This document shows positions 22,277 to 30,941 of a DNA stretch of 48,619 bases, one piece after another (the first letter of the stretch is position 1; the number at the start of each line of letters is the position of its first letter). The translations under genes and the position numbers were made by a program. The DNA is from Candidatus Parvarchaeota archaeon (GTDB lineage Archaea; Nanobdellota; Nanobdellia; B33-G15). The notes under the pieces are model-generated. The model saw nothing but the letters and a program-made list of their open reading frames with translations. It ran no database searches and was not told the origin of the DNA. The stretch spans positions 1-48,619 of the forward strand of contig JAFCFZ010000003.1 of assembly GCA_017608385.1 (NCBI GenBank), in the 5' to 3' direction.

Positions 22277-24198
22277 GAGCTGTTCACATTAATAACCGTT
22301 GGAGAACTGTAAAAGTAAAGAAGACAAATGAATTAGGCCCAGTTGACTTTGCAATAAACCAACATCTTGAAAAAAAGAGTTATGAAAATCCTACTTTATC
22401 TTCAAAAAACCCATTGTGTTTTGGTATTGGTCCTTTAGCTGGAACAGTTTTACCAGGAGCTAATAGGCTTATTTTTGTGGCAAGATCTCCTTTGGTGGGA
22501 AATTTGATAATAGCAACAATGGGGGGGGCTGGAGTTGCTTTAAACAAAGCAGGAATTGATTATGTTTCTTTAGAAGGAAAAGGAAGAGAATTCACAGTTG
22601 TTGCTCTTAAAAGAAAAAAGAAGAAACTCCATAAAAAATTTATAAGGATCAAGAAAGAAAAACTCAATGATATCTTTTTTAGAACATATAAAGGACATGC
22701 AGGAATATATGGTCTTCAACAATATTTATTTGATGAACTTGTTGATTGGTATGGAAATGATTATTTTAGAGTAATTGCCACAGGCCCTGCGTCACTTATT
22801 TCTAATTATGGTGCTTTAGGATCAACAGTTATTGAAAATAAAAGCATAAAATGGGGGCAAGATGATTACGCTGCTAGAGGAGGATTAGGTTCAGTAATGT
22901 CTCAAGCACACCACATCCCAGCAATTGTTTTTGGTGGAGACTTTGATGAAAATAGATTTGAAAATGGACTCGATATGGAAAAAGCAAATGAATTCTTTAT
23001 GAAAGAATTTGGCAAAAAAGCTCCAGAAGTATGGTCCAGCACCACAAAAAAGTATACTTATGATGATTCAATTGGAACAGGTGGAACATTTGGTATTAAT
23101 TTCTATACTTTAGGAGAAAAAACTCTTTCATTTAACTGGAGTTCCACATATCTTCCAAAAAAACAAAGGAAAAATATGTATGATAAATTGATAAGAAACT
23201 GGTATTGGCAAAAATTCCAGGATGAAACAATCAAAACAAGAAGTTGGAAATCTTGTGGAGAAAAATGTCCAGTTGTTTGTAAAAAAATTAATATTATTTT
23301 CAAGAAAGACTATGAACCTTATGCAGCAAATGGACCTCAATTAGGTATTTTTAATATGGAAGATGCTGAAAGAATAGTCAGAAAAGTAGATGAATTAGGA
23401 TTTGATGCTATTGAAGTAGGAAATATGCTTGCATGGATAATGGAAGCAAGAGCAAAAGGAATTCTTTCAGCAAAAGATATTGACACAGATATTCCAGTCC
23501 AATTTGATGCAGAAGAATATATGAAATCACCTCTTCTTTATTCTCATTCCAATATGTTGGTTGCCAATCATTTGTTGAATTTGATAACAACAGGTCAAGG
23601 AATTGGAAAATATTTGAGGAAAAACATAAGAGTTGCTGCAAGAGAATTGGAAAAAAAACATAGAGGAATAAAGGATTTAGCACTTTATACTCCATATGGT
23701 AAGAATTTTGGAATTACTCCAATAATGTATGGGACGCCCGGAGTTTTTGCACCATTACCTATGTTGATTTTAAGTAAGATATATTATAATATGGACAAAT
23801 TTGACCCATATGAGATAGGAAAAGCTTCTGCTAAACGAACAATTGAAGAAACAGCAATAGATCAATTCGGATTTTGTAGATTCCACAGAAAATGGAGTAC
23901 CAAAGTATCAGAACAAATGATAGCTCATGTAACAGGAGTTCCAATAAATAGCGAAGAAATGTCAAAACAAATAGTCAGAAGACTAAATGATTATTCTAAA
24001 AAAGCAGGAATAAAGCCAGTTTATTGGGAAACTCAAAGAGTTAAAGATGTTGTAAGAAACTTTATAGAAGATTTCTCTAAAATGACTGAAAATAATGAAT
24101 TGAAAAAATGGGTAGCTAAATTTGGAAACAGCTATGAAACCAATATGAAGAAATATTGGAAGGAAATGTTGAGAGGAATCGAAGAAGGATTATTATAA
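22273..24198 (+). CDS. gor: Glyceraldehyde-3-phosphate:ferredoxin oxidoreductase (GAPOR), tungsten enzyme
   Basis: The 641-aa protein belongs to the aldehyde ferredoxin oxidoreductase family, and NPLCFGIGPLAGTVLPGANR with RSPLVGNLIIATMGGAG is close to the GAPOR branch known from Pyrococcus. Cys ligands of the 4Fe-4S cluster are in SCGEKCPVVCKK, with a later Cys in IDQFGFCRFHRKW. It oxidises GAP to 3-phosphoglycerate with ferredoxin as acceptor and needs a tungstopterin cofactor. The start overlaps tpiA by 4 nt. Family certain, exact GAPOR identity likely. Confidence 0.88.
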   Translation: MRAVHINNRWRTVKVKKTNELGPVDFAINQHLEKKSYENPTLSSKNPLCFGIGPLAGTVLPGANRLIFVARSPLVGNLIIATMGGAGVALNKAGIDYVSLEGKGREFTVVALKRKKKKLHKKFIRIKKEKLNDIFFRTYKGHAGIYGLQQYLFDELVDWYGNDYFRVIATGPASLISNYGALGSTVIENKSIKWGQDDYAARGGLGSVMSQAHHIPAIVFGGDFDENRFENGLDMEKANEFFMKEFGKKAPEVWSSTTKKYTYDDSIGTGGTFGINFYTLGEKTLSFNWSSTYLPKKQRKNMYDKLIRNWYWQKFQDETIKTRSWKSCGEKCPVVCKKINIIFKKDYEPYAANGPQLGIFNMEDAERIVRKVDELGFDAIEVGNMLAWIMEARAKGILSAKDIDTDIPVQFDAEEYMKSPLLYSHSNMLVANHLLNLITTGQGIGKYLRKNIRVAARELEKKHRGIKDLALYTPYGKNFGITPIMYGTPGVFAPLPMLILSKIYYNMDKFDPYEIGKASAKRTIEETAIDQFGFCRFHRKWSTKVSEQMIAHVTGVPINSEEMSKQIVRRLNDYSKKAGIKPVYWETQRVKDVVRNFIEDFSKMTENNELKKWVAKFGNSYETNMKKYWKEMLRGIEEGLL

Positions 24199-25161
24199 TT
24201 CATTCTTTATAGATATTGCAGCATCTTCTGGAGGGACAGAGTTAACATAGATATTAGAACCTAGTTCAAGTCCTGCTAATTTTGCAAGTCTTGGATAGAT
24301 TTCTAAGTGAAAATGAAAATCTTTTCCCTTTGGTGCTTGATGAATTGCATAATTATATGGAAAACTTCCCATTAATTTTTCCATAGCATTTAGGATAATA
24401 ATTATAATATCTGCTAAATCATTTTTTTCACTATTTGTCATTTCTGAGATATTTTTCATGTGTCTTTTTGGAAGGATCCATAGTTCATATTGGAATTTTG
24501 GAGCATAAGGGCATATTGCAACAAATGATTTATTTTCATAAATAAACCTTTCAGACATAACTTCATGTTTCACAATATCGCAAAAAACACATTTTTTCCC
24601 AACACCTTTCATTTCCCACCTAATTCTCTCTGGAATTGAGGGAGTGGCAACTATTTGTGAATGAGGATGGTCAATAGAAGCTCCTGCAACTTCTCCTCTA
24701 TTTTTGAATATTGAAACATAATCAATATTTTTTTTTGAAATCAGTTTTTTGAATCTTGAAACATACATGTCAATAACCATTCTTATGTTTTGTAAACCCA
24801 ATTCATACGATTCTTTATTGTGTTTTCTTGTGTCAATGATTACTTCATGATATCCTGCTATTGGAAAATGATTGTAAAAAGGAGCATCCTGTATTTCAGG
24901 TTTTATTGGGAGATTTTTTATCCATTTTATTGGCTCAATTATTGGAAATTTATTTTTTATTGATTTTACTTCCCACTTTCCATCTACTTTTATTGATTCA
25001 ACATCTGAAACCATTTTCTCATTTCCAGGACAAAAAGGGCACGTTCTGTTTTTCACAGTTGCTTTTGGAGTTTCAAAACAATGAGGTCGCATACCTCTAG
25101 ATTCAGCAATAATAACTCTCTCTTCAGTTATGTAATCCTTTCGGAGTTCATTTTTTCCCAT
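24193..25161 (-). CDS. galT: Galactose-1-phosphate uridylyltransferase family protein
   Basis: The protein has the GalT layout: zinc-binding CPFC (41-44) with a second CVFC site, the nucleophile motif HPHSQ (H165-P166-H167), and HFHLEIYPR near the end. At 322 aa it is typical. GalT exchanges UDP between hexose phosphates; in this family some members act as ADP-glucose phosphorylases. No UGPase is seen nearby, so it may supply the nucleotide sugar for glycogen synthase. The start at 25161 (MGKNELRKDY) overlaps the glycogen synthase gene by 14 nt; a longer frame begins at 25176. Confidence 0.88.
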   Translation of the reverse strand: MGKNELRKDYITEERVIIAESRGMRPHCFETPKATVKNRTCPFCPGNEKMVSDVESIKVDGKWEVKSIKNKFPIIEPIKWIKNLPIKPEIQDAPFYNHFPIAGYHEVIIDTRKHNKESYELGLQNIRMVIDMYVSRFKKLISKKNIDYVSIFKNRGEVAGASIDHPHSQIVATPSIPERIRWEMKGVGKKCVFCDIVKHEVMSERFIYENKSFVAICPYAPKFQYELWILPKRHMKNISEMTNSEKNDLADIIIIILNAMEKLMGSFPYNYAIHQAPKGKDFHFHLEIYPRLAKLAGLELGSNIYVNSVPPEDAAISIKNEL

Positions 25162-27013
25162 TAAGGACCAGCTCATAAGTTTTCATGTAATTTTTAATTA
25201 ATTCTGACCAAACAGTTAATGAAGCCATTTTAAGTGCGTCTTTTTTCAAATTTTCTATTTCTGTTTTATCCATTTTTACTAATTTCTCCATAATTTGAGA
25301 AATATCTGTAATAATTTCTTTATCTTCTCCTATCATGCTCAATACTTTTATTCCTCTGTCCTTTGTCTCTCCAACATTATCCTTTAAGAAACAACCAAAA
25401 CCTGCTAAATCTGTTGTCAAGGCAATTGATTTCTGAGCAGCTGCTTCTATTGGTGTGTAACCCCATGGTTCATATCTGCTAGGGAAAAATCCAACATCAC
25501 AACCAATAACAGTATCATAGTAACTCAGATTAATGAAACCATCTCCTGGTTTTACATAAGTTCCATAGAAAATTACCTTCACCCTATCTTCTTCTCTATT
25601 TTGAAGTCCAACTACTTCTAAATCTTCCAATATTTTATCATTTTCATAAGATATTTTATAACACATATTGCTTGGAACATCTCCCTCATTTTTCATATTC
25701 TTGAATAGTTCCACTGCTTGCTGGATGTTCTTATTTTTATTGTATTCTTTTTTTGAGATGCTTCCATCTTTTATTTCCAAAATTAATTTTTGTTTCAATC
25801 CTCTCAAATATTCTTTCTCTTTTTTCACCCTCTCCATTTTATCAAGAACAAACAAATCTTTGTTGTCCTTTAAAAAGGTATTAAGATTTTCACTGATATC
25901 ATTCATTATCAAAACATTTTCAAGGATTTTTTCTTTTGGACCAGAAACATTTGTTGGAACAAGAATAAAAGTAAACACTTGTTTTTTAGAATTTTCAGCC
26001 TTTAATTTTTCATTTAATTTAGCAAGACCCTTAATAAATACATCCAATCCTTTGTTTCTGTATTCATACCTACCAGATATGTAGAAAAATAATGATTCAA
26101 GAGGATTTATTTTATAATAAGGTAAGAACATTGCATGGAGAAAGTTACCTATTTTCTCTTTAGAATACCAATGTCTATCTCTAATCTCCGTTTTTTTAGG
26201 AAAATCCGATAGATCAACTCCATTTGGAGTTACAATATCTGGTGCTTTTCCAAGAATATATTTACATTCTCTTCCAGTGATTTCACTAACTGTTGTGAAA
26301 ATGTTTGCATTGTTTGCACATGCCTTTTCTAAGAGATGCTTGCTTTCTAATTTGTATTTATATGCATCTCTTGCATCAACTATTTTGTTTTCTTTGATAC
26401 CATTCATAACTTCTTTCATAAAATCTTCTTCCATTGATGCTTTTGACCTGCCTAAGGTGGTAGCATGTGTTGTAAAAACTTTTTTTACATCTGCTTTCTT
26501 AAGATGAAGATATAACATTCCTGCTCCTGCCATCCATTCATGGAAATGAGCTATTATTTTTTCTTTTTCTAATAATTTATAGCGTTCAATAAACATTCCT
26601 ACTACCCAGGCCCAACCAACATTCAACTCAAAATCATAAGGAGCCCATAAAGATTCAATTCCGTAACTTTTCCAAAGATCATATTTTATTTTATTGATTC
26701 TCTTGTCTCCACCTTCCATTTTTGTAACATAGTTGTATGGATCAAGTAAAACAACTCTTGCATCATCTCCTTTAGTCCATTTACCATAATAACACCTAAT
26801 CTCTAATTTTTCCATACTGTCCATTACTTTTTTTATTGTTTCAGGAGGACTTATCTCTTCAACTTCCACTTTAAATGAATGGGGGTCATAAAAACCAATT
26901 AAGAGATAATCGTCCCCAAATCTTTTTACGGTTTCACCAGCCTTGCTTTTTAGAACAGTGTAAATGCCACCCACTTTGTGGGCTACCTCTGAAGAAACCT
27001 CTATTATTTTCAT
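25148..27013 (-). CDS. Glycogen synthase, GT3 (eukaryote/Bacteroidetes-like) type
   Basis: The 621-aa protein begins EVSSEVAHKVGGIYTVLKSKA, has HFHEWMAGAGMLYLHLKK, FTTHATTLGRS, VTPNGVDLSDFP, FYISGRYEYRNKGLD and FFPSRYEPWGYTPIEAAAQ with the two catalytic Glu. These are the GT3 signatures, distinct from the GT5 GlgA type. It extends an alpha-1,4-glucan from UDP- or ADP-glucose. It lies between DUF5752 upstream and galT downstream in one minus-strand operon. Confidence 0.93.
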   Translation of the reverse strand: MKIIEVSSEVAHKVGGIYTVLKSKAGETVKRFGDDYLLIGFYDPHSFKVEVEEISPPETIKKVMDSMEKLEIRCYYGKWTKGDDARVVLLDPYNYVTKMEGGDKRINKIKYDLWKSYGIESLWAPYDFELNVGWAWVVGMFIERYKLLEKEKIIAHFHEWMAGAGMLYLHLKKADVKKVFTTHATTLGRSKASMEEDFMKEVMNGIKENKIVDARDAYKYKLESKHLLEKACANNANIFTTVSEITGRECKYILGKAPDIVTPNGVDLSDFPKKTEIRDRHWYSKEKIGNFLHAMFLPYYKINPLESLFFYISGRYEYRNKGLDVFIKGLAKLNEKLKAENSKKQVFTFILVPTNVSGPKEKILENVLIMNDISENLNTFLKDNKDLFVLDKMERVKKEKEYLRGLKQKLILEIKDGSISKKEYNKNKNIQQAVELFKNMKNEGDVPSNMCYKISYENDKILEDLEVVGLQNREEDRVKVIFYGTYVKPGDGFINLSYYDTVIGCDVGFFPSRYEPWGYTPIEAAAQKSIALTTDLAGFGCFLKDNVGETKDRGIKVLSMIGEDKEIITDISQIMEKLVKMDKTEIENLKKDALKMASLTVWSELIKNYMKTYELVLNGKK

Positions 27014-27036
27014 TTTAATTCAAAAAAAATTTATTA

Positions 27037-27354
27037 TTATTTTAGTTCCTTAATTCTCTTTTCAATTTCTTCGACTACCTTGTGTTGCATGTGATCCCAG
27101 TTCTTTGCTTTCAATGATTTCAATTCTTTTGCTAAAACCTTGTCTCCGAGAACAGCACCTATCCAATTGGCAAAATCATTTCTACCTTCCCTCATGTGAT
27201 GTACTATTGCTGCTGTGGGGGCTTTTTTGAGCTTTTTACTTAGATCTTCAAGACTTCTAGCTCTATCAATTACATTGTAATGATCGGTTTTAATCCAAAA
27301 TGCTTTAGAGTTGTCGACTTTTTTGAGAACCTTTGATCCTAGTTTCTTAATCAT
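27037..27354 (-). CDS. DUF5752 protein
   Basis: The 105-aa soluble protein holds a AFWIKTDHYNVIDRARSLEDLSKKLKKA start and HHMREGRNDFANWIGAVLGDKVLAKEL, the DUF5752 signature. The family is found next to, or fused to, glycogen and trehalose enzymes. Its place as the first gene before glycogen synthase suggests a regulatory or scaffold role in glucan metabolism; biochemical function unknown. Confidence 0.85.
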   Translation of the reverse strand: MIKKLGSKVLKKVDNSKAFWIKTDHYNVIDRARSLEDLSKKLKKAPTAAIVHHMREGRNDFANWIGAVLGDKVLAKELKSLKAKNWDHMQHKVVEEIEKRIKELK

Positions 27355-27408
27355 AACTTTTCATACATTGAGATGATATTTAAATGTTTTTTATCTGGGA
27401 TAGTTATA

Positions 27409-27414
27409 TTTAAA
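27409..27414 (+). promoter_or_regulatory. TATA box of the glycosyltransferase pair
   Basis: TTTAAA begins 29 nt before the ATG at 27438 and selects that start over a GTG at 27420. Confidence 0.55.
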
Positions 27415-27437
27415 TCTCTGTGTTTATTCCCAAATAT

Positions 27438-28055
27438 ATGTCAAAGAATATAATACTTCTAACATGGGAATTCCCACCAAATAACATAAGTCCTATTTCT
27501 CACTATTCAAAAGGATTAGCTGATGCTATTTCTGAGGATAATAATGTTGTTGTTTTGACTTATGATAACTGGAACTCTCATAAATTTACCATTGAAAATG
27601 ATAATCAATTTGTTCTAACGTTTGGAAATCTAATTAAGGGAGCTTATAATCCATTGATTTGGGCTTTAATAATGAGTACAGAAATGGAAAAAAGAGCTGC
27701 TGAAATCCTTAATGATGTTGAAATGGACTTTATTCATGCACAAGATTGGCTAACAATTCCAGCTGCAATAACTCTAAAACAAAGTTTTGGAATACCTCTT
27801 TACTTAACTTTACATTCAATAGAACCGGTAAGGGTTGGAGGAAACTCAGATTCATATATTGAATCAATAAAAAGGATTGAATATGAGGGTTGTAGAATGG
27901 CTTCAAAAATATTTGTAAATAATTTATGGTTAAAATATCAAATAATGTATCATTATTCTGTTCCTGAAGAGAAAATATTTATTGCAAATGGAGACAATTG
28001 GACAAGAGACATCATCAAAAATTATGAAATGGTGAAAGAAATTGAAAGTACTTAA
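27438..28055 (+). CDS. Half glycosyltransferase: N-terminal Rossmann domain only
   Basis: The 205-aa protein aligns with the first half of the GT4/GT5 enzyme directly downstream (IILLTWEFPPNN, DFIHAQDWLTIPAAITLKQSFGIPLYLTLH, RIEYEGCRMASKIFVNN), then stops. The C-terminal donor-binding domain with E-x7-E is absent, and the Gly-Gly loop (KVGGIA in the neighbour) is NISPIS. It should lack catalysis and may be a regulatory partner or acceptor-binding subunit. It ends 14 nt inside the next gene, so the two are co-translated. Confidence 0.85.
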   Translation: MSKNIILLTWEFPPNNISPISHYSKGLADAISEDNNVVVLTYDNWNSHKFTIENDNQFVLTFGNLIKGAYNPLIWALIMSTEMEKRAAEILNDVEMDFIHAQDWLTIPAAITLKQSFGIPLYLTLHSIEPVRVGGNSDSYIESIKRIEYEGCRMASKIFVNNLWLKYQIMYHYSVPEEKIFIANGDNWTRDIIKNYEMVKEIEST

Positions 28056-29262
28056 TTTAACATGGGAATTTCCTCCATGGAAAGTAGGAGGAATAGCTAC
28101 TTATGTTGTGGGGATGGCCAAGTCAATGTTAGGAAAGGATGTTGAAGTTCATGTTGTTTGTCCTGGACCTGAAGAAGGATATGAAAATTATGAAGGAATC
28201 CATGTCCACCGATTTAAAGTAGATTTTCCGAGCAGTGATTTTATTGCTTGGGTTCTTCAAATGAATTTTTTCATGAAAAGAAAGATAGCTGAAATATGGA
28301 AGGAACAAGATGGCTTTGATTTGATTCATGCACATGATTGGATGAGCACAATGCCCGCTATTTTTACAAAAGAAACATACAAAATTCCAATAGTTTCCAC
28401 AATCCATGCAACAGAACAAGGAAGATGGGGTAAGGGAGAAGGAGTTCAAATAATCAATGAAATGGAATATAAACTCACATATGAGTCTTGGAAACTAACC
28501 GTTCTTTCTGATTTTATGAAATGGGAAGTTCAAGACCTTTTTGGAGTACCTAAAGACAAAATATGGGTAATTCCTCCAGGAATGAATCCATGGGAGCACC
28601 AATTTAATTATGATTATTGGGGGATAAGAAACAAATTTGTAGCATCACACGAGAAAATAATACTGTTTATTGGAAGAATGTTCCCACAAAAGGGATGTGA
28701 TATTTTGGTAGGAGCAGCCCAATCTATATTATCTCAATTTCCTAATGCTAAGTTTATTTGTGTTGGTGAAGGATTTGGAAGAATGCATTATACTGATCTA
28801 GCTAATTGGCTTGGAGTAGCTCATAAATTCTTTTTTACTGGATTTTTAGATGATTACAAAGTTAAATGTCTTATGCAAATGGCAGATGTTCTAGTTGTGC
28901 CTTCAAGACAAGAACCAACTGGATTGGTTCCATTAGAAGGAATGTGTGCTAAAACTCCTGTTGTGGTGGCAGGTGTTGGTGGAATGAATCATAACATAGA
29001 TCATGATTATAATGGATTTAAGGCATGGACTGAGAGCAGCGAAAGCATAGCTTACGGAGTAAAAAAGATTTTATCAGATCACAATTATGCTAATTGGCTT
29101 GTTGAAAACGGAATAAAAACAATTTATCATAAATTTGATTGGAATAAGAATGCTCAAATAATGAAAGATTGTTATGTACAAGTTTTAGAAGAATGGAAAA
29201 AATCAGATTGGGGTAAAAACCCTGAAAAATTAAAGGCTAAAGTTGAGATTTCAGAAAATTAA
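28042..29262 (+). CDS. Glycosyltransferase, GT4/GT5 type (starch/glycogen synthase-like)
   Basis: The 406-aa protein is complete: LTWEFPPWKVGGIATYVVGMA with the Gly-Gly donor loop, LIHAHDWMSTMPAIF, ILFIGRMFPQKGCDILVGA, and VVPSRQEPTGLVPLEGM with the E-x7-E motif. It is a GT-B retaining enzyme, probably an ADP/UDP-glucose-dependent alpha-glucan or maltose-forming synthase. The TTG start at 28042 has GGTGA 7 nt upstream. It is the second alpha-glucan synthase candidate in the island besides the GT3 enzyme. Confidence 0.9.
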   Translation: MKVLNLTWEFPPWKVGGIATYVVGMAKSMLGKDVEVHVVCPGPEEGYENYEGIHVHRFKVDFPSSDFIAWVLQMNFFMKRKIAEIWKEQDGFDLIHAHDWMSTMPAIFTKETYKIPIVSTIHATEQGRWGKGEGVQIINEMEYKLTYESWKLTVLSDFMKWEVQDLFGVPKDKIWVIPPGMNPWEHQFNYDYWGIRNKFVASHEKIILFIGRMFPQKGCDILVGAAQSILSQFPNAKFICVGEGFGRMHYTDLANWLGVAHKFFFTGFLDDYKVKCLMQMADVLVVPSRQEPTGLVPLEGMCAKTPVVVAGVGGMNHNIDHDYNGFKAWTESSESIAYGVKKILSDHNYANWLVENGIKTIYHKFDWNKNAQIMKDCYVQVLEEWKKSDWGKNPEKLKAKVEISEN

Positions 29263-30424
29263 CTACTTGCATTACTGTATTATACGCTGTTTCTGGATTA
29301 TCCAAACCTGAAAAATACTTATGAACATCCCCATCTGCCCAATGTTTTGTACAAGCATAATACAAATGATCAGAATTTTGCAAATATCTCCAAATCCTTG
29401 TTAATTCTGGATCATTTTTAGCCTTTATTAGAGGTCTTAATGCTTTTATTTCTTGGAATGCATGTCTTTGCATATCATTTCCTAACCAAGCACTTGTGTC
29501 TCTTTCTATATCTGCCCAACTAATTGTAGCCATTTCATAAACATCGAGTGTGTCCCTTGCTGGATATTTGTCTACTACTTCTTTAGGTGTAGTGAATCTC
29601 ATGTGAGGATATTTTAATACTTCATGAGGCAGTTGTCCTAAAAACCCAAAAATTCCTGTTTCTGGCCATTGATGCTCTCCAAAGGTCTCATAATCAATAA
29701 AAATATTCAATATTTCTCCAGGAGTTGCTGACAACCATGCTGCGTATTTTTCAGACATTAATGGGAATTCTTTCCACCATCTTGCTGAGAATCTATAGCC
29801 TATATCATCACTTAATTTGTAATTCCTTGCAAAAACCTTGATTTGATCAGCCATATGTTTGGGAGGATGATATAAATAATTAGGACTTCTCCAACCCATA
29901 ACATGATCAATTCCTTCTGTAAAAATTCCTTTGAAACCCATTTTTTGTGCTGCTTGTGCTATCTTATTATTGTAAATAAATTCAGTATTCTCAAAAGTCA
30001 CTGGTTTTTGTCCAAAAAGTTCATTAATTTTATCTGAATGCATACCTACTTGCTCTTCAAATTCATCAAAATTTTCATAAACTCCTGCTAATGAGTGATA
30101 ATATGTTTGTCCCATGAATTCTACTTGACCTGTATCTGCAAGTCTTTGAAAAGAATCAATCATATGAGGAAAATACATCTCAAATTGATCCAATAAAACT
30201 CCACTTATTGAATAAGTTACTTTAAAATCCTTAAGATTTTCCAAATTCCGATGAATTATATTATTAGTAGGTTGGTAACACTTGTCAATAACTCTTCTTA
30301 AAATCCCCTCATTTCTTTGTTCGTCAAAAAGCCTTTTGATTAAATTTTTATCATTTCTATTATAATAGTAAGGCCTAAGTCTAAGTGGTTGATGAACTTC
30401 AAAACATAAGTTAATGTCTGCCAT
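29237..30424 (-). CDS. GH57 alpha-amylase-type glycoside hydrolase
   Basis: The 395-aa protein starts INLCFEVHQPLRLRPYYY (the HQP motif of GH57). It contains GVLLDQFEMYFP, FENTEFIYNNKI, KGIFTEGIDHVMGWRSPNYLYHP with the presumed nucleophile Glu, and LNIFIDYETFGEHQWPETGIFGFL with the acid/base Asp. It is close to intracellular archaeal alpha-amylases; a role as branching enzyme or 4-alpha-glucanotransferase cannot be excluded. No signal peptide. It overlaps the end of the opposing glycosyltransferase by 26 nt and follows the debranching operon. Confidence 0.93.
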   Translation of the reverse strand: MADINLCFEVHQPLRLRPYYYNRNDKNLIKRLFDEQRNEGILRRVIDKCYQPTNNIIHRNLENLKDFKVTYSISGVLLDQFEMYFPHMIDSFQRLADTGQVEFMGQTYYHSLAGVYENFDEFEEQVGMHSDKINELFGQKPVTFENTEFIYNNKIAQAAQKMGFKGIFTEGIDHVMGWRSPNYLYHPPKHMADQIKVFARNYKLSDDIGYRFSARWWKEFPLMSEKYAAWLSATPGEILNIFIDYETFGEHQWPETGIFGFLGQLPHEVLKYPHMRFTTPKEVVDKYPARDTLDVYEMATISWADIERDTSAWLGNDMQRHAFQEIKALRPLIKAKNDPELTRIWRYLQNSDHLYYACTKHWADGDVHKYFSGLDNPETAYNTVMQVVNFLKSQL

Positions 30425-30448
30425 GATTCTTCAAACAAACCACCATTT

Positions 30449-30910
30449 TTATTGCTTTTGTTCCTCTTTTAGAAAGAGTTCTAGATCAAATGGCTGTTCT
30501 TTTTTTTCACTATTTACTTCATTTATTGTACTTTTAGCAAATAATGAAGAACCTATTGAAGTATCCTCATCAATAAAAAGAGAACCTATTGAAGATCTTA
30601 TAATATTCAAAGAAGTAATTTTAGAGTCATTTAAATAAAGTCTCCCAATACAAGCACCATAAAGATTTAGATATTTTATTTTAGAACCATGCATAAAAAT
30701 GTTACCGTAATGTCTTAATTCATGAATGATTCCTATTGTTACTTGTTCTTCTATTTGTGAACGTTTTAGTCCTAAAGTTCCACAAACAGAGAAAGGAATC
30801 GAAATTTGTGGAACTATTGCACTATTTAATTTGAGATCCATTTGGCCTATAATTGGAGAACCGCTTGATAGGTATCCCTCAATTATCCTATTAACAGTAT
30901 CTTGATTCAT
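30449..30910 (-). CDS. Unknown 153-aa protein inside the debranching operon
   Basis: No known family was recognised. Residues 70-120 have evenly spaced hydrophobic strands (KIKYLNLYGACIGRLYLND, KITSLNIIRSSIGSLFIDED), like one to three turns of a right-handed beta-helix. The C-terminus is charged and helical. It sits between the debranching enzyme (31 nt upstream) and GH57 (24 nt downstream), so it may bind glucan or organise these enzymes. GGAG lies before its ATG. Confidence 0.6.
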   Translation of the reverse strand: MNQDTVNRIIEGYLSSGSPIIGQMDLKLNSAIVPQISIPFSVCGTLGLKRSQIEEQVTIGIIHELRHYGNIFMHGSKIKYLNLYGACIGRLYLNDSKITSLNIIRSSIGSLFIDEDTSIGSSLFAKSTINEVNSEKKEQPFDLELFLKEEQKQ

Positions 30911-30941
30911 ACATTACTCCGAAAGAATTGTTTTTAAGAAG

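Noticed and set aside
25668-26084. A 138-aa plus-strand frame inside glycogen synthase
   Set aside because: It is a shadow of the GT3 gene, rich in Phe/Ser/Leu and without promoter or ribosome binding site.
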